DNA of 64,000 nt from assembly GCA_946220775.1 (NCBI GenBank), contig CAMIFC010000001.1:124001-188000 (forward strand). The letters are read 5' to 3'. Numbering within the stretch: position 1 is the stretch's first letter; every line of letters starts with the position of its first letter. Both the position numbers and the translations under genes were made by a program. Shown here piece by piece: positions 8,703 through 16,287 of the stretch. This stretch comes from an uncultured Corynebacterium sp. GTDB taxonomy: Bacteria; Actinomycetota; Actinomycetes; Mycobacteriales; Mycobacteriaceae. The notes under the pieces were generated by a model that did not search any database, was not told the origin of the DNA, and saw only the letters and a list, made by a program, of their open reading frames with translations.

Positions 8703-10793
8703 TTAGAGACCGAAAACGCCGGAGAGGAGCAGGTCAATGATCTTGATGCCGATGAATGGTGCGATCACGCCACCGAGGCCGAAGATCAACAGGTTGCGGC
8801 TGAGCAGGGAGGCAGCGCTACCGGCCTTGTACTTCACACCTTTGAGCGCCAACGGGATCAGCGCGATGATGACCAGCGCGTTGAAGATCACGGCAGACAG
8901 GATCGCTGATTCGGGGGAGTGCAGCCGCATGATGTTCAGGGCGCTCAATCCGGGGAATGCCGTGATGAACATGGCGGGGATGATGGCGAAATACTTGGCG
9001 ATGTCATTGGCGATACTGAAGGTCGTCAGCGCGCCACGGGTGATCAGCAGCTGCTTGCCAATACCGACGATGTCGATCAGCTTGGTGGGGTTGGAATCCA
9101 GGTCCACCATGTTGCCGGCCTCCTTCGCCGCAGAGGTACCGGTATTCATCGCGACACCCACATCAGCCTGGGCAAGAGCCGGAGCATCGTTGGTGCCATC
9201 GCCAGTCATGGCGACCATGCGGCCCTTGGCCTGCTCCTTCTTGATCAGCTCGAGCTTGTCTTCCGGAGTAGCCTCCGCCAGGAAATCATCCACACCAGCT
9301 TCGGCAGCGATCGCGCGGGCGGTAGCGGCATTGTCACCGGTGATCATCACCGTGCGAATACCCATTGCCCGCAGCTGATCGAAGCGTTCGGTGAGCCCTG
9401 GCTTCACCACGTCCTTGAGGTGAATAACACCTAGCGCGCGCATCTTTTGTGGTGCGTGTTCGGACTCCCGGTCCAGCACCTCAGCGACCACCAGAGCAGT
9501 ACCGCCGCTGGCGGAAATATCCGCCACGATGTCGTAGGTTTCCTGCGGCACGGGGTAGCCGGCATCTTCGACCATCTGGCAGACCTCGCTGGCTGTGCCC
9601 TTCACAATTTTGCGCTTCTGGTCGAAAAGGTGAATCCCTGACATGCGGGTTTGTGCGGTGAATGGAATAAACTCCGCGTTCGCATACACCTTTTCCGGGA
9701 TTTGCTTGTGCCCCATGGATTCCGCCAGCGTCACCACGGAACGGCCTTCCGGCGTCTCGTCGGCCAAGGACGCCAGCTGGCACGCCTCAATCAGTTCATT
9801 TTCATGGACTGTGCCCACCGGACAGAACTCACTGGCCTGGCGGTCACCGATGGTGATCGTGCCTGTCTTATCCAGCAGCAAGGTGGCCACGTCACCAGCG
9901 GCTTCGACAGCACGACCAGACTTGGCCAACACGTTGTGCTGCACCAGCCGGTCCATGCCCGCGATGCCGATCGCAGAGAGTAGCGCGCCGATGGTGGTGG
10001 GGATCAGGCAGACCAGCAGGGCAACGAGCACGACCGGAGACTGCTCGGCACCATTGAACGCAGCCATGGGGGCCAACGCCAGCACCACGACCAGGAAGAT
10101 CAAGGTCAGCACATGCAGCAAAGTGCCCAACGCCATTTCGTTCGGCGTCTTGGAGCGCTCGGCGCCCTCAACCAAACCAATCATGCGGTCCAGGAAGCTT
10201 TCGCCTGGCTTGCTGGTGATCTTGATCGTGATGGCGTCTGACAGGACACGCGTGCCGCCGGTCACCGCACTGCGGTCACCGCCAGACTCTCGGATGACAG
10301 GCGCGGACTCACCGGTCACCGCAGATTCGTCGATGGAAGCCGCGCCTTCGAGAACATCACCATCAGCGGGAATGACGTTTCCAGCCTTCACGAACGCCAC
10401 GTCACCAGGGGACAGTAGCTCGCTAGCGACTTGGGTCGGGGTGGCGTCCGAAGAAAGGACGGCCGAAAGGCTGGGGACGGAAGAATCGCCGGCGACGGCG
10501 ATACGGAACGCGTCGGCCTCGGTGCGGGAATTGCGCAGCGCATCGGCCTGCGCCTTGCCTCGGCCTTCCGCGACGGCCTCGGCAAGCACCGCGAAGAAGG
10601 TCGTCAGCCACAGCCACACCGTGATCGACCACGTGAAGAAGGACGGCTGAACAATCGCCAACACTAGGGTGAATAGCGCGCCCACCTCGACCAGGAACAT
10701 CACCGGAACCTTGATCAGGCTCCGTGGATCCATCTTCTTCAAAGCAAGTGGCGCGGCCTGGCTCAACTGAGCAGGGGAGAAGCTGTTACTCAT
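8703..10793 (-). CDS. kdpB: KdpB potassium-transporting P-type ATPase catalytic subunit
   Basis: A 696-residue P-type ATPase that energises potassium uptake through KdpA. Visible are the TGESAPVI actuator motif (160-167), the phosphorylation site DKTGTIT with Asp308, and the hinge TGDGTNDAPAL. The start at 10793 overlaps the kdpA stop as ATGA and has GGAGG upstream. Between the domain containing EADAFRI and the conserved ELLSPGDV there are about ten extra residues compared with E. coli KdpB (residues about 101-124). That stretch includes SAVLSSDATP and carries the dispersed octamer within a 34-bp repeat shared with the YloV-like gene. Confidence 0.97.
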   Translation of the reverse strand: MSNSFSPAQLSQAAPLALKKMDPRSLIKVPVMFLVEVGALFTLVLAIVQPSFFTWSITVWLWLTTFFAVLAEAVAEGRGKAQADALRNSRTEADAFRIAVAGDSSVPSLSAVLSSDATPTQVASELLSPGDVAFVKAGNVIPADGDVLEGAASIDESAVTGESAPVIRESGGDRSAVTGGTRVLSDAITIKITSKPGESFLDRMIGLVEGAERSKTPNEMALGTLLHVLTLIFLVVVLALAPMAAFNGAEQSPVVLVALLVCLIPTTIGALLSAIGIAGMDRLVQHNVLAKSGRAVEAAGDVATLLLDKTGTITIGDRQASEFCPVGTVHENELIEACQLASLADETPEGRSVVTLAESMGHKQIPEKVYANAEFIPFTAQTRMSGIHLFDQKRKIVKGTASEVCQMVEDAGYPVPQETYDIVADISASGGTALVVAEVLDRESEHAPQKMRALGVIHLKDVVKPGLTERFDQLRAMGIRTVMITGDNAATARAIAAEAGVDDFLAEATPEDKLELIKKEQAKGRMVAMTGDGTNDAPALAQADVGVAMNTGTSAAKEAGNMVDLDSNPTKLIDIVGIGKQLLITRGALTTFSIANDIAKYFAIIPAMFITAFPGLSALNIMRLHSPESAILSAVIFNALVIIALIPLALKGVKYKAGSAASLLSRNLLIFGLGGVIAPFIGIKIIDLLLSGVFGL
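10437..10470 (-). repeat. 34-bp dispersed repeat, copy in kdpB
   Basis: It matches 27536-27569 at 30 of 34 positions, including the identical 20-mer TGGCGTCCGAAGAAAGGACG (10442-10461), which is itself an imperfect hairpin (CGTCC, 7-nt loop, GGACG). In both places it is read in the same frame and direction, encoding VLSSDA followed by Thr or Ser and Pro. Confidence 0.8.
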
Positions 10794-12442
10794 GACAGAG
10801 CCTCCGTCAAAGGTCCAAGAACGAGGGTAGGAAGGAACGTCAATGCACTGACGATGATGATGATTCCGATGGTCATGCCAACGAACTGCGGGCGATGCGT
10901 CGGTAGCGTGCCGGAGTTCGGCGCCGCTGGTCGTTGCTCTGCGAACAAGCCAGCCAGCGCCAGCACCATGACGATGGGGATGAAACGACCAAGTAGCATC
11001 GCCAGACCCAGCGAAATGTTGAACCACCAGGTATCGGCATTCAGCCCGGCGAAGGCCGAACCGTTGTTATTCGACGCACTGGTGAAGGCGTAGGTCAGCT
11101 CCGTGAACGCGTGCGGCCCGGACGTGGACAGCGCCTCGCGAGTCCCCGGAAACAGAGTGGAAATCGACACACCGGCTAGCACCAAAGTCGGCATGACCAG
11201 GATGTACAGGCAGACACGGGTGATTTCTTTGACCCCGATGCGCTTGCCCAAGTATTCCGGCGTGCGACCAACCATCAGCCCCGCGATGAACACCGTGAGG
11301 ATGGCGATGACCAAGATGCCGTACAAGCCGGATCCCACACCGCCAGGCGTGATCTCGCCGAGCATCATGTTCAGCAGCAACATACCGCCACCCAGCGGCG
11401 AGTAGCTGGAATGGAAACTATCCACCGCACCCGTGGAAGTCATGGTGGTGGCCGTGCCGAAGAATGCGGAAGGCAAGATACCCAAGCGCAGTTCCTTGCC
11501 TTCAAGACCTGCACCCTGTGCGCTGGTCAGCGCAAGTTCCTGGGAGGCAATCACGGCGAACGAAGCAAAGAACAGCACCGCCATCGTGGACAGCAGCGCC
11601 CAACCCTGGCGATGATCGCGCACCATGATGCCGAAGGTGCGTGTCAGGCTCACTGGGATCACCAGGATCAGGAAGATCTCCAGCATGTTGGACCACATGG
11701 TTGGGTTTTCAAACGGGTGCGCGGCATTCGCGTTGAAGTAACCGCCGCCGTTGGTCCCGAGTTCCTTGATAACTTCTTGGGACGCCACCGCGCCACCAGG
11801 GATGGTTTGCGTACCCCCCGAGACCGTGTTGACGGTGATGGGTGCGTTGAAATTCTGAAGCACACCCTGCGTGATCAGAATGACCGCGCCGACGGCAGCC
11901 ATGGGAACCAGAATGCGGACACATGTGCGCACCAGGTCGACCCAGAAGTTGCCAATGATGCCATCACCAGCGCGGTTAGCCAGTCCGCGAACCAGGGCGA
12001 TGGACACTGAAATGCCAACAGCAGCAGACACGAAGTTCTGCACGCCCAGGCCAGCCATCTGCGTGAGCTGACTCATCGTGGTTTCACCGGCGTAGGACTG
12101 CCAGTTGGTATTAGAGGTGAAGGATGCAGCAGTGTTCCAGGCCTGATCCGGATCGACCGGCCCGACACCATGGGCTAGTGGCAAGCGGCCTTGGATTCGC
12201 TGCAGGAAGTACAGTCCAAGCACCGACACCGCGGAGAACGCGAGTACGGAGTATGCGTAGTTCGTCCACCGTTGCTTGCCTTCGGACCGCACGCCGGTGA
12301 CCTTGTAGATTGCACGCTCGGCGGCCCAGTCTTTGTCGCTGGTGAACACGTGAGCCATGTATCGCCCCAGTGGCGCATAGAACGCAGCGAGGGCGATGAT
12401 GACGATGATTGCAGGGATCCACCCTGTCCAAGCCCCGGTCAT
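10790..12442 (-). CDS. kdpA: KdpA potassium-binding and translocating subunit
   Basis: A 550-residue channel-like subunit with about ten membrane segments, related to potassium channels and transporters. Family sequence includes the start MTGAWTGWIPAI, the selectivity-type segments around AAS-FTSNTNWQ and TNGGGYFNANAAHPFENPT, and the later AFTSASNNNGSAF. The start at 12442 overlaps the kdpF stop as ATGA, which decides it over upstream in-frame ATGs. An octamer copy at 11780-11787 encodes VASQ. Confidence 0.97.
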   Translation of the reverse strand: MTGAWTGWIPAIIVIIALAAFYAPLGRYMAHVFTSDKDWAAERAIYKVTGVRSEGKQRWTNYAYSVLAFSAVSVLGLYFLQRIQGRLPLAHGVGPVDPDQAWNTAASFTSNTNWQSYAGETTMSQLTQMAGLGVQNFVSAAVGISVSIALVRGLANRAGDGIIGNFWVDLVRTCVRILVPMAAVGAVILITQGVLQNFNAPITVNTVSGGTQTIPGGAVASQEVIKELGTNGGGYFNANAAHPFENPTMWSNMLEIFLILVIPVSLTRTFGIMVRDHRQGWALLSTMAVLFFASFAVIASQELALTSAQGAGLEGKELRLGILPSAFFGTATTMTSTGAVDSFHSSYSPLGGGMLLLNMMLGEITPGGVGSGLYGILVIAILTVFIAGLMVGRTPEYLGKRIGVKEITRVCLYILVMPTLVLAGVSISTLFPGTREALSTSGPHAFTELTYAFTSASNNNGSAFAGLNADTWWFNISLGLAMLLGRFIPIVMVLALAGLFAEQRPAAPNSGTLPTHRPQFVGMTIGIIIIVSALTFLPTLVLGPLTEALS

Positions 12443-12531
12443 GAGAACTTCTCCGGGTTCAGCAGGGCGATCAGCAAATAGATGATGGCCAAAATGCCAA
12501 GAATGGCTCCGACAACGAGTTCCCAACTCAT
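12439..12531 (-). CDS. kdpF: KdpF small membrane subunit
   Basis: A 30-residue peptide beginning MSWELVVGAILGILAIIYLL and ending NPEKFS: a single membrane helix with the short charged tail of KdpF, which stabilises the KdpABC complex in other bacteria. It overlaps the gene before it and kdpA after it by ATGA junctions, so translation of the three is probably coupled. Confidence 0.93.
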   Translation of the reverse strand: MSWELVVGAILGILAIIYLLIALLNPEKFS

Positions 12532-12614
12532 GCGCGATCCACCGCCTTTGCCAAGGCATGCATTGCGGCGAACAGCGCGCACGTGCCGAGGGCTAATAAA
12601 ACGTCAATAAGCAT
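12528..12614 (-). CDS. Tiny hydrophobic ORF leading the kdp operon
   Basis: A 28-residue ORF: MLIDVLLALGTCALFAAMHA followed by LAKAVDRA. It is predicted to be one short membrane helix with a basic end. Its TGA overlaps the kdpF ATG in the same ATGA pattern used by kdpF-kdpA, kdpA-kdpB and kdpC-kdpD, which is the main reason to believe it is translated. The ribosome-binding site is weak (only AACCTC just before the start). I do not recognise a named family. It could be an accessory subunit or a leader peptide that couples translation. Confidence 0.6.
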   Translation of the reverse strand: MLIDVLLALGTCALFAAMHALAKAVDRA

Positions 12615-12655
12615 GAGGTTGAATTAACCACCGTCACACTCGCCATTGGCAGGCG

Positions 12656-12671
12656 TTAACGCTTTCTTAAC
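12656..12671 (-). promoter_or_regulatory. Candidate KdpE-binding direct repeat
   Basis: On the minus strand GTTAA is followed 11 bp later by GTTAA (GTTAAGAAAGCGTTAA), about 45 bp upstream of the first kdp ORF. OmpR/PhoB-family regulators bind direct repeats with 11-bp period, so this is a reasonable KdpE operator. The assignment is inferred from spacing and position only. Confidence 0.45.
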
Positions 12672-12710
12672 ACCTCGAAATCACTCGTTGGGCGACGATC
12701 CCGTGGGGGA

Positions 12711-13640
12711 CTATTGCCCAGGTTCGCGCTTGCGGTTCATCAACAGGATGTCCGGTTGTTTCGGGATATTTTCGGACGTCAACCGCTGCTGGGGCACACG
12801 CGTTTCTTGAGCATTCTGGGGTGGGAAAGTACGGAAATACCACCACAGGAGTGCGGCCGCAGCGAGCACGACCACGAGAATCAACTGCACCGTTTGGACG
12901 TTGGACCCCACCCACTCTTGTGCCGCAGCGAGGGCAGAAGAAGGCATCAAACTCGGCGCGGAGACCAGCCCATTGGTGAAATAAAACAGCAGGCCGACGG
13001 CCATGATGAGCAGTCCAGTGATCACCGAGGTGGTGTGGAATTCCCGCTTCCCGATGGTGAAACTACGTCCCCGCAAGACACCCGTGGTGCGCTGGCTGAG
13101 GTTGCGCCACGTGGCGGCAATGATCACCAGGGGAACGACCATCCCGGCACCGTACATCGCGAGGAGAAATCCGGCTCCCCACAGACTGTCTTGGGTCAAC
13201 GTGAGAGTGAGGATCGCGCCGAGGATAGGGCCGGCACAGAATCCAGCAACGCCAGAGATTGCACCCAACAAAACGGTTTTTAAGATTCCCTGCGCATTAT
13301 CCGCGCGGCGTTGCAGCGAAGTCGCGCCGGGCAGGATGCGGGAAAGATCGAAGCCCTTGCCGAAGATCTGCGCTGCGCCGAGCACGATGAGAACAACGGA
13401 GGTGACGAGCACCAAGGTTTCCCAATGGTCATGCATGACGCTCCCGAGGGCTCCGAGCCCAAGCCCGAAGGGAACCAAGGTCACCAGCAGGCCAAGGTAG
13501 AACAAGCCCCCGTGAGCGACCATCTGACGGCGAGTTCCTACGGTGGCGGAAAAGAATGCGGGGAGCAGCAGGGCGGAGCATGGGCTCAACAAGGCGAGTG
13601 CGCCGCCGGCGAAGGCAATGACGAAACTAAGGTCACTCAT
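12711..13640 (-). CDS. CcdA/DsbD-type transmembrane thiol-redox transporter
   Basis: A 309-residue membrane protein of the cytochrome c biogenesis (CcdA) family, which passes reducing equivalents across the membrane. It starts MSDLSFVIAFAGGALALLSP with Cys in the LLSPCSALLLPAFF segment. A second conserved Cys lies in GFCAGPILGAILTLTL, giving the Cys pair of the family. There are about six to eight membrane segments and a hydrophilic C-terminal tail. The start at 13640 overlaps the end of the DsbA-like gene by 8 nt, so the partner is probably the thioredoxin-fold protein encoded upstream. Confidence 0.9.
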   Translation of the reverse strand: MSDLSFVIAFAGGALALLSPCSALLLPAFFSATVGTRRQMVAHGGLFYLGLLVTLVPFGLGLGALGSVMHDHWETLVLVTSVVLIVLGAAQIFGKGFDLSRILPGATSLQRRADNAQGILKTVLLGAISGVAGFCAGPILGAILTLTLTQDSLWGAGFLLAMYGAGMVVPLVIIAATWRNLSQRTTGVLRGRSFTIGKREFHTTSVITGLLIMAVGLLFYFTNGLVSAPSLMPSSALAAAQEWVGSNVQTVQLILVVVLAAAALLWWYFRTFPPQNAQETRVPQQRLTSENIPKQPDILLMNRKREPGQ

Positions 13641-14382
13641 CAATCGCCTCGTCGATGATGGAGGTGAACACCTTCGTTGGTTGAGCCCCCATGACCGGTT
13701 TACCGTCCACGATGAATGCCGGGGTGCCCGAGAGCCCCAGAGAACGGGCTAGGCGCTTGGATTCTTCGACGGATTCGAGGGTGCTGTCTGAGTTCATGTC
13801 TTTTTCGAACTGCTGAACATCCATCCCGAGCTGAGCGGCAATATCTTTCAGGCCGGAGGTCGATAGCTGAGTGGGCGTGGCCTTGTCTGGGCCATCGAAC
13901 AGAGCTTGGTGGAACTCGATCATCTTGTCTTGTTTGCCTGCGGCGACAGAGGCTAGTGCGCCACGTTGCGAATCCTCACCGTAAATGACGGCATCGTGCC
14001 AGACCAGACGCACTTTTCCGGAATCGATGTACGGCTTGATTTTGGGGTAGGTGTCGTGCACCCATCGGGCGCAGAAGGGGCATTGAGCATCGGAGAACAC
14101 CATCATGCCCACTGGTGCATCGGGATCGCCAATGGCGTTGGGGGAATCAGCCTCTCGGGAGACCAGCTCGCGCAAGTGATGACGCTGCGGGTCGTCGCCA
14201 AGCTGCACAGAGTTCGATGACTGTGCGGAGGATGTGGAGGAATCACTGCCGCTGTTCGAGGTGGACAGGATGATTCCGATGACGACAGCGGCGACCACGA
14301 CCACCGCAATAGGAAACGCCCACCGTTTGGCGGGTGGCAGATCATGGGCAGTAGTGGCAGGGCGAGGCGATTTTTTTGGCAC
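13633..14382 (-). CDS. Membrane-anchored DsbA-like thioredoxin-fold protein
   Basis: A 249-residue protein with a cytoplasmic N-terminus, a membrane anchor (about 21-40), a Ser-rich linker and an extracytoplasmic thioredoxin domain. The active site is CPFC (Cys101 and Cys104) in SDAQCPFCARWVHDTYP, and the cis-Pro loop is GTPAFIVDG. This is the layout of actinobacterial DsbA-type oxidoreductases that form or shuffle disulfides in exported proteins. The start is GTG at 14382 with AGGAAG upstream. It is coupled to the CcdA-like gene. Confidence 0.92.
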   Translation of the reverse strand: MPKKSPRPATTAHDLPPAKRWAFPIAVVVVAAVVIGIILSTSNSGSDSSTSSAQSSNSVQLGDDPQRHHLRELVSREADSPNAIGDPDAPVGMMVFSDAQCPFCARWVHDTYPKIKPYIDSGKVRLVWHDAVIYGEDSQRGALASVAAGKQDKMIEFHQALFDGPDKATPTQLSTSGLKDIAAQLGMDVQQFEKDMNSDSTLESVEESKRLARSLGLSGTPAFIVDGKPVMGAQPTKVFTSIIDEAIDE

Positions 14383-14486
14383 GGCTTCCTAGCGACAGAA
14401 CTTAGTTTTGCTTCATTATGGGGTACTGGAGCGAACAAAGCGAACAGTGTGTCCAGCAACCAACATCAAGCCCATGTGGCAGCGGA

Positions 14487-16250
14487 TTATTCCCCTTGAT
14501 TGAGCTCGACCCACTCCTGGAAGGCCTGACCCCGCAAGAGCCTTTCGCGGCCGAGCAAACGAAGTTGTGCGTCGCTGAAACGCGCGTTATCGCCCACCAT
14601 CGTGAGCAACTCGATGAAGTACTCGGGGAGCAGCACTTCTTCTAGGTCTCGCATTCGGTTTCGAATGACTGCGGGCTCAGAGGCAAAGCTGATGTCCTGG
14701 TTGACGGTCTCGATGATGTTGGCGCTGCCGATGACAACCGCTGTCACTGGCCATTCCTGCGATAAGTTCACGGCCATATTGTGGCTGAATTCGGGTGTGG
14801 CGAGCGCCGCGTCGTCATAAGAAACGAGCGAGGTGGCAGTGGCGATATCTTGTGGTGGTTCGTAGAAAAACGTGGGCGCGACCGCGAGAAACAGGGGAAC
14901 ATCGTTGCGTGAAATCAGGCCGGGTATGTAGTAAGGATCGGGATCCTCAACCACGAAGCGATCAATCTGGCTGAACACCTGCCATTCAATATCAAGTCGA
15001 TCAAAGCCAACTGCGGTGGCGGCCTGGAGGGACCACCATGGTGAGTAAAAGGAGAACTTCTCAATGGCCAGTGTTCGGGCAAACTCCACACGTTGGTTTA
15101 TATCCAGCAAGGCTTCATCGGAATCGTCGGGAGATTCCAGCAGCCAATCGATCACCTGGAGATAATCGAGCTCGCGCGACATGATTCGATCGTCAAATGT
15201 GGCCGAAGCACGATCAATCATGGACATCACGGTTGCGACGATGTCGGGAGTTGGCTGGGCGTGTTCGGTGAGAAAGTTGATGGACGCAGCGAGCTCTTCC
15301 TGTGGAGCTAAGGTGGCTAGAGCGATTCGCTCGGGCATCGTGCTGAATTGGCGGGCAAGATCCCATCGCCGTGCCCAGTTCAACAGTGAGCCTGGCTGAT
15401 CAGCCAACCATGCGAGAAGCTCACGGTGCTGCCTGACCGTGAGATACTTTCGAAACCATGGAAGATAGAAATCCTCCTGGTTTCTTTCCGGGTTTTCCCG
15501 GCGGATTATCCCCTTGATCCACTCCAACAGATCGAGGTCCGGGGGAGGAGCTACCTTTGAGAGGAGCTCGATGACCTCTCTCACCTGGAAAGTGATAGGC
15601 CCCGTCGCGTCCCTTTGTCGTTGGCGGTGGCATTGAAGCATGGGCGCTGCCTCAACCAGTATTGGGGCGGTGAGGTCACCAAAACCACCTTTTTGCATCG
15701 TCGTGATTGTAGAAACGAAGTCGCGGTAGTTCTGAGTAAAACGATGGCTGGACGGGTCGCTGATGGATTCGAGTAATCGATTGGCGTCCTCGGAAGTCCA
15801 GTCGCGCAACAACGTTGCTTTGGTCTCGAGCCGTTTCGTGAGGATGGACTTGGCGTCCTTTGATAGATCCAAAATCGCATGGATCAGCTCACGCAATTCA
15901 TTTTCGTCGAGCTCGTCGACGAGGGCATGCTGGCCTTCGTGAGTCCCCATTTGCTTAGCCAATCGGGGTAGTTCCCCGTCCCCGACGAGGAGGACAGCGA
16001 GTGCTGCCATGTGCTTGCAATATGGCCACTTAGTCGCAGCCATGCACTCGCATGACGTCTGCCCGGGCAATCTCTGGCCATCAAAGACCACGTGGTAGCC
16101 ATTGACCGTGGTGGAATAAACCAAGTCTCCCTCGGGGTGAATCTCGACTTGCTCGGACAGCACAATGCCCAGTTCGAGGAAACGAGCCCCAAAAATATTG
16201 AGCAGGTCGCTAACGGTCTTTACCGACTCTATTGGGTACTTGCGGGGCAT
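14487..16250 (-). CDS. SWIM zinc-finger protein of unknown role
   Basis: A 587-residue protein. The only motif I recognise is a SWIM zinc finger near the N-terminus: Cys67-X-Cys69, then Cys78-X-His80 in TSCECMAATKWPYCKHMAAL. SWIM domains bind DNA or protein and often sit on SWI2/SNF2 helicases or accompany them. No helicase domain is present here and none is encoded nearby. The remaining 500 residues look mostly alpha-helical with no transmembrane segments. It is transcribed with its neighbours' strand but separated by about 100 bp from dsbA and 37 bp from the OPT gene. Two octamer copies (15782 and 15851) encode EDAN and KDAK. Confidence 0.8.
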   Translation of the reverse strand: MPRKYPIESVKTVSDLLNIFGARFLELGIVLSEQVEIHPEGDLVYSTTVNGYHVVFDGQRLPGQTSCECMAATKWPYCKHMAALAVLLVGDGELPRLAKQMGTHEGQHALVDELDENELRELIHAILDLSKDAKSILTKRLETKATLLRDWTSEDANRLLESISDPSSHRFTQNYRDFVSTITTMQKGGFGDLTAPILVEAAPMLQCHRQRQRDATGPITFQVREVIELLSKVAPPPDLDLLEWIKGIIRRENPERNQEDFYLPWFRKYLTVRQHRELLAWLADQPGSLLNWARRWDLARQFSTMPERIALATLAPQEELAASINFLTEHAQPTPDIVATVMSMIDRASATFDDRIMSRELDYLQVIDWLLESPDDSDEALLDINQRVEFARTLAIEKFSFYSPWWSLQAATAVGFDRLDIEWQVFSQIDRFVVEDPDPYYIPGLISRNDVPLFLAVAPTFFYEPPQDIATATSLVSYDDAALATPEFSHNMAVNLSQEWPVTAVVIGSANIIETVNQDISFASEPAVIRNRMRDLEEVLLPEYFIELLTMVGDNARFSDAQLRLLGRERLLRGQAFQEWVELNQGE

Positions 16251-16287
16251 AAGGTTGCGTCCTTGGGGGTCATTCGGGGAGGGGAGG

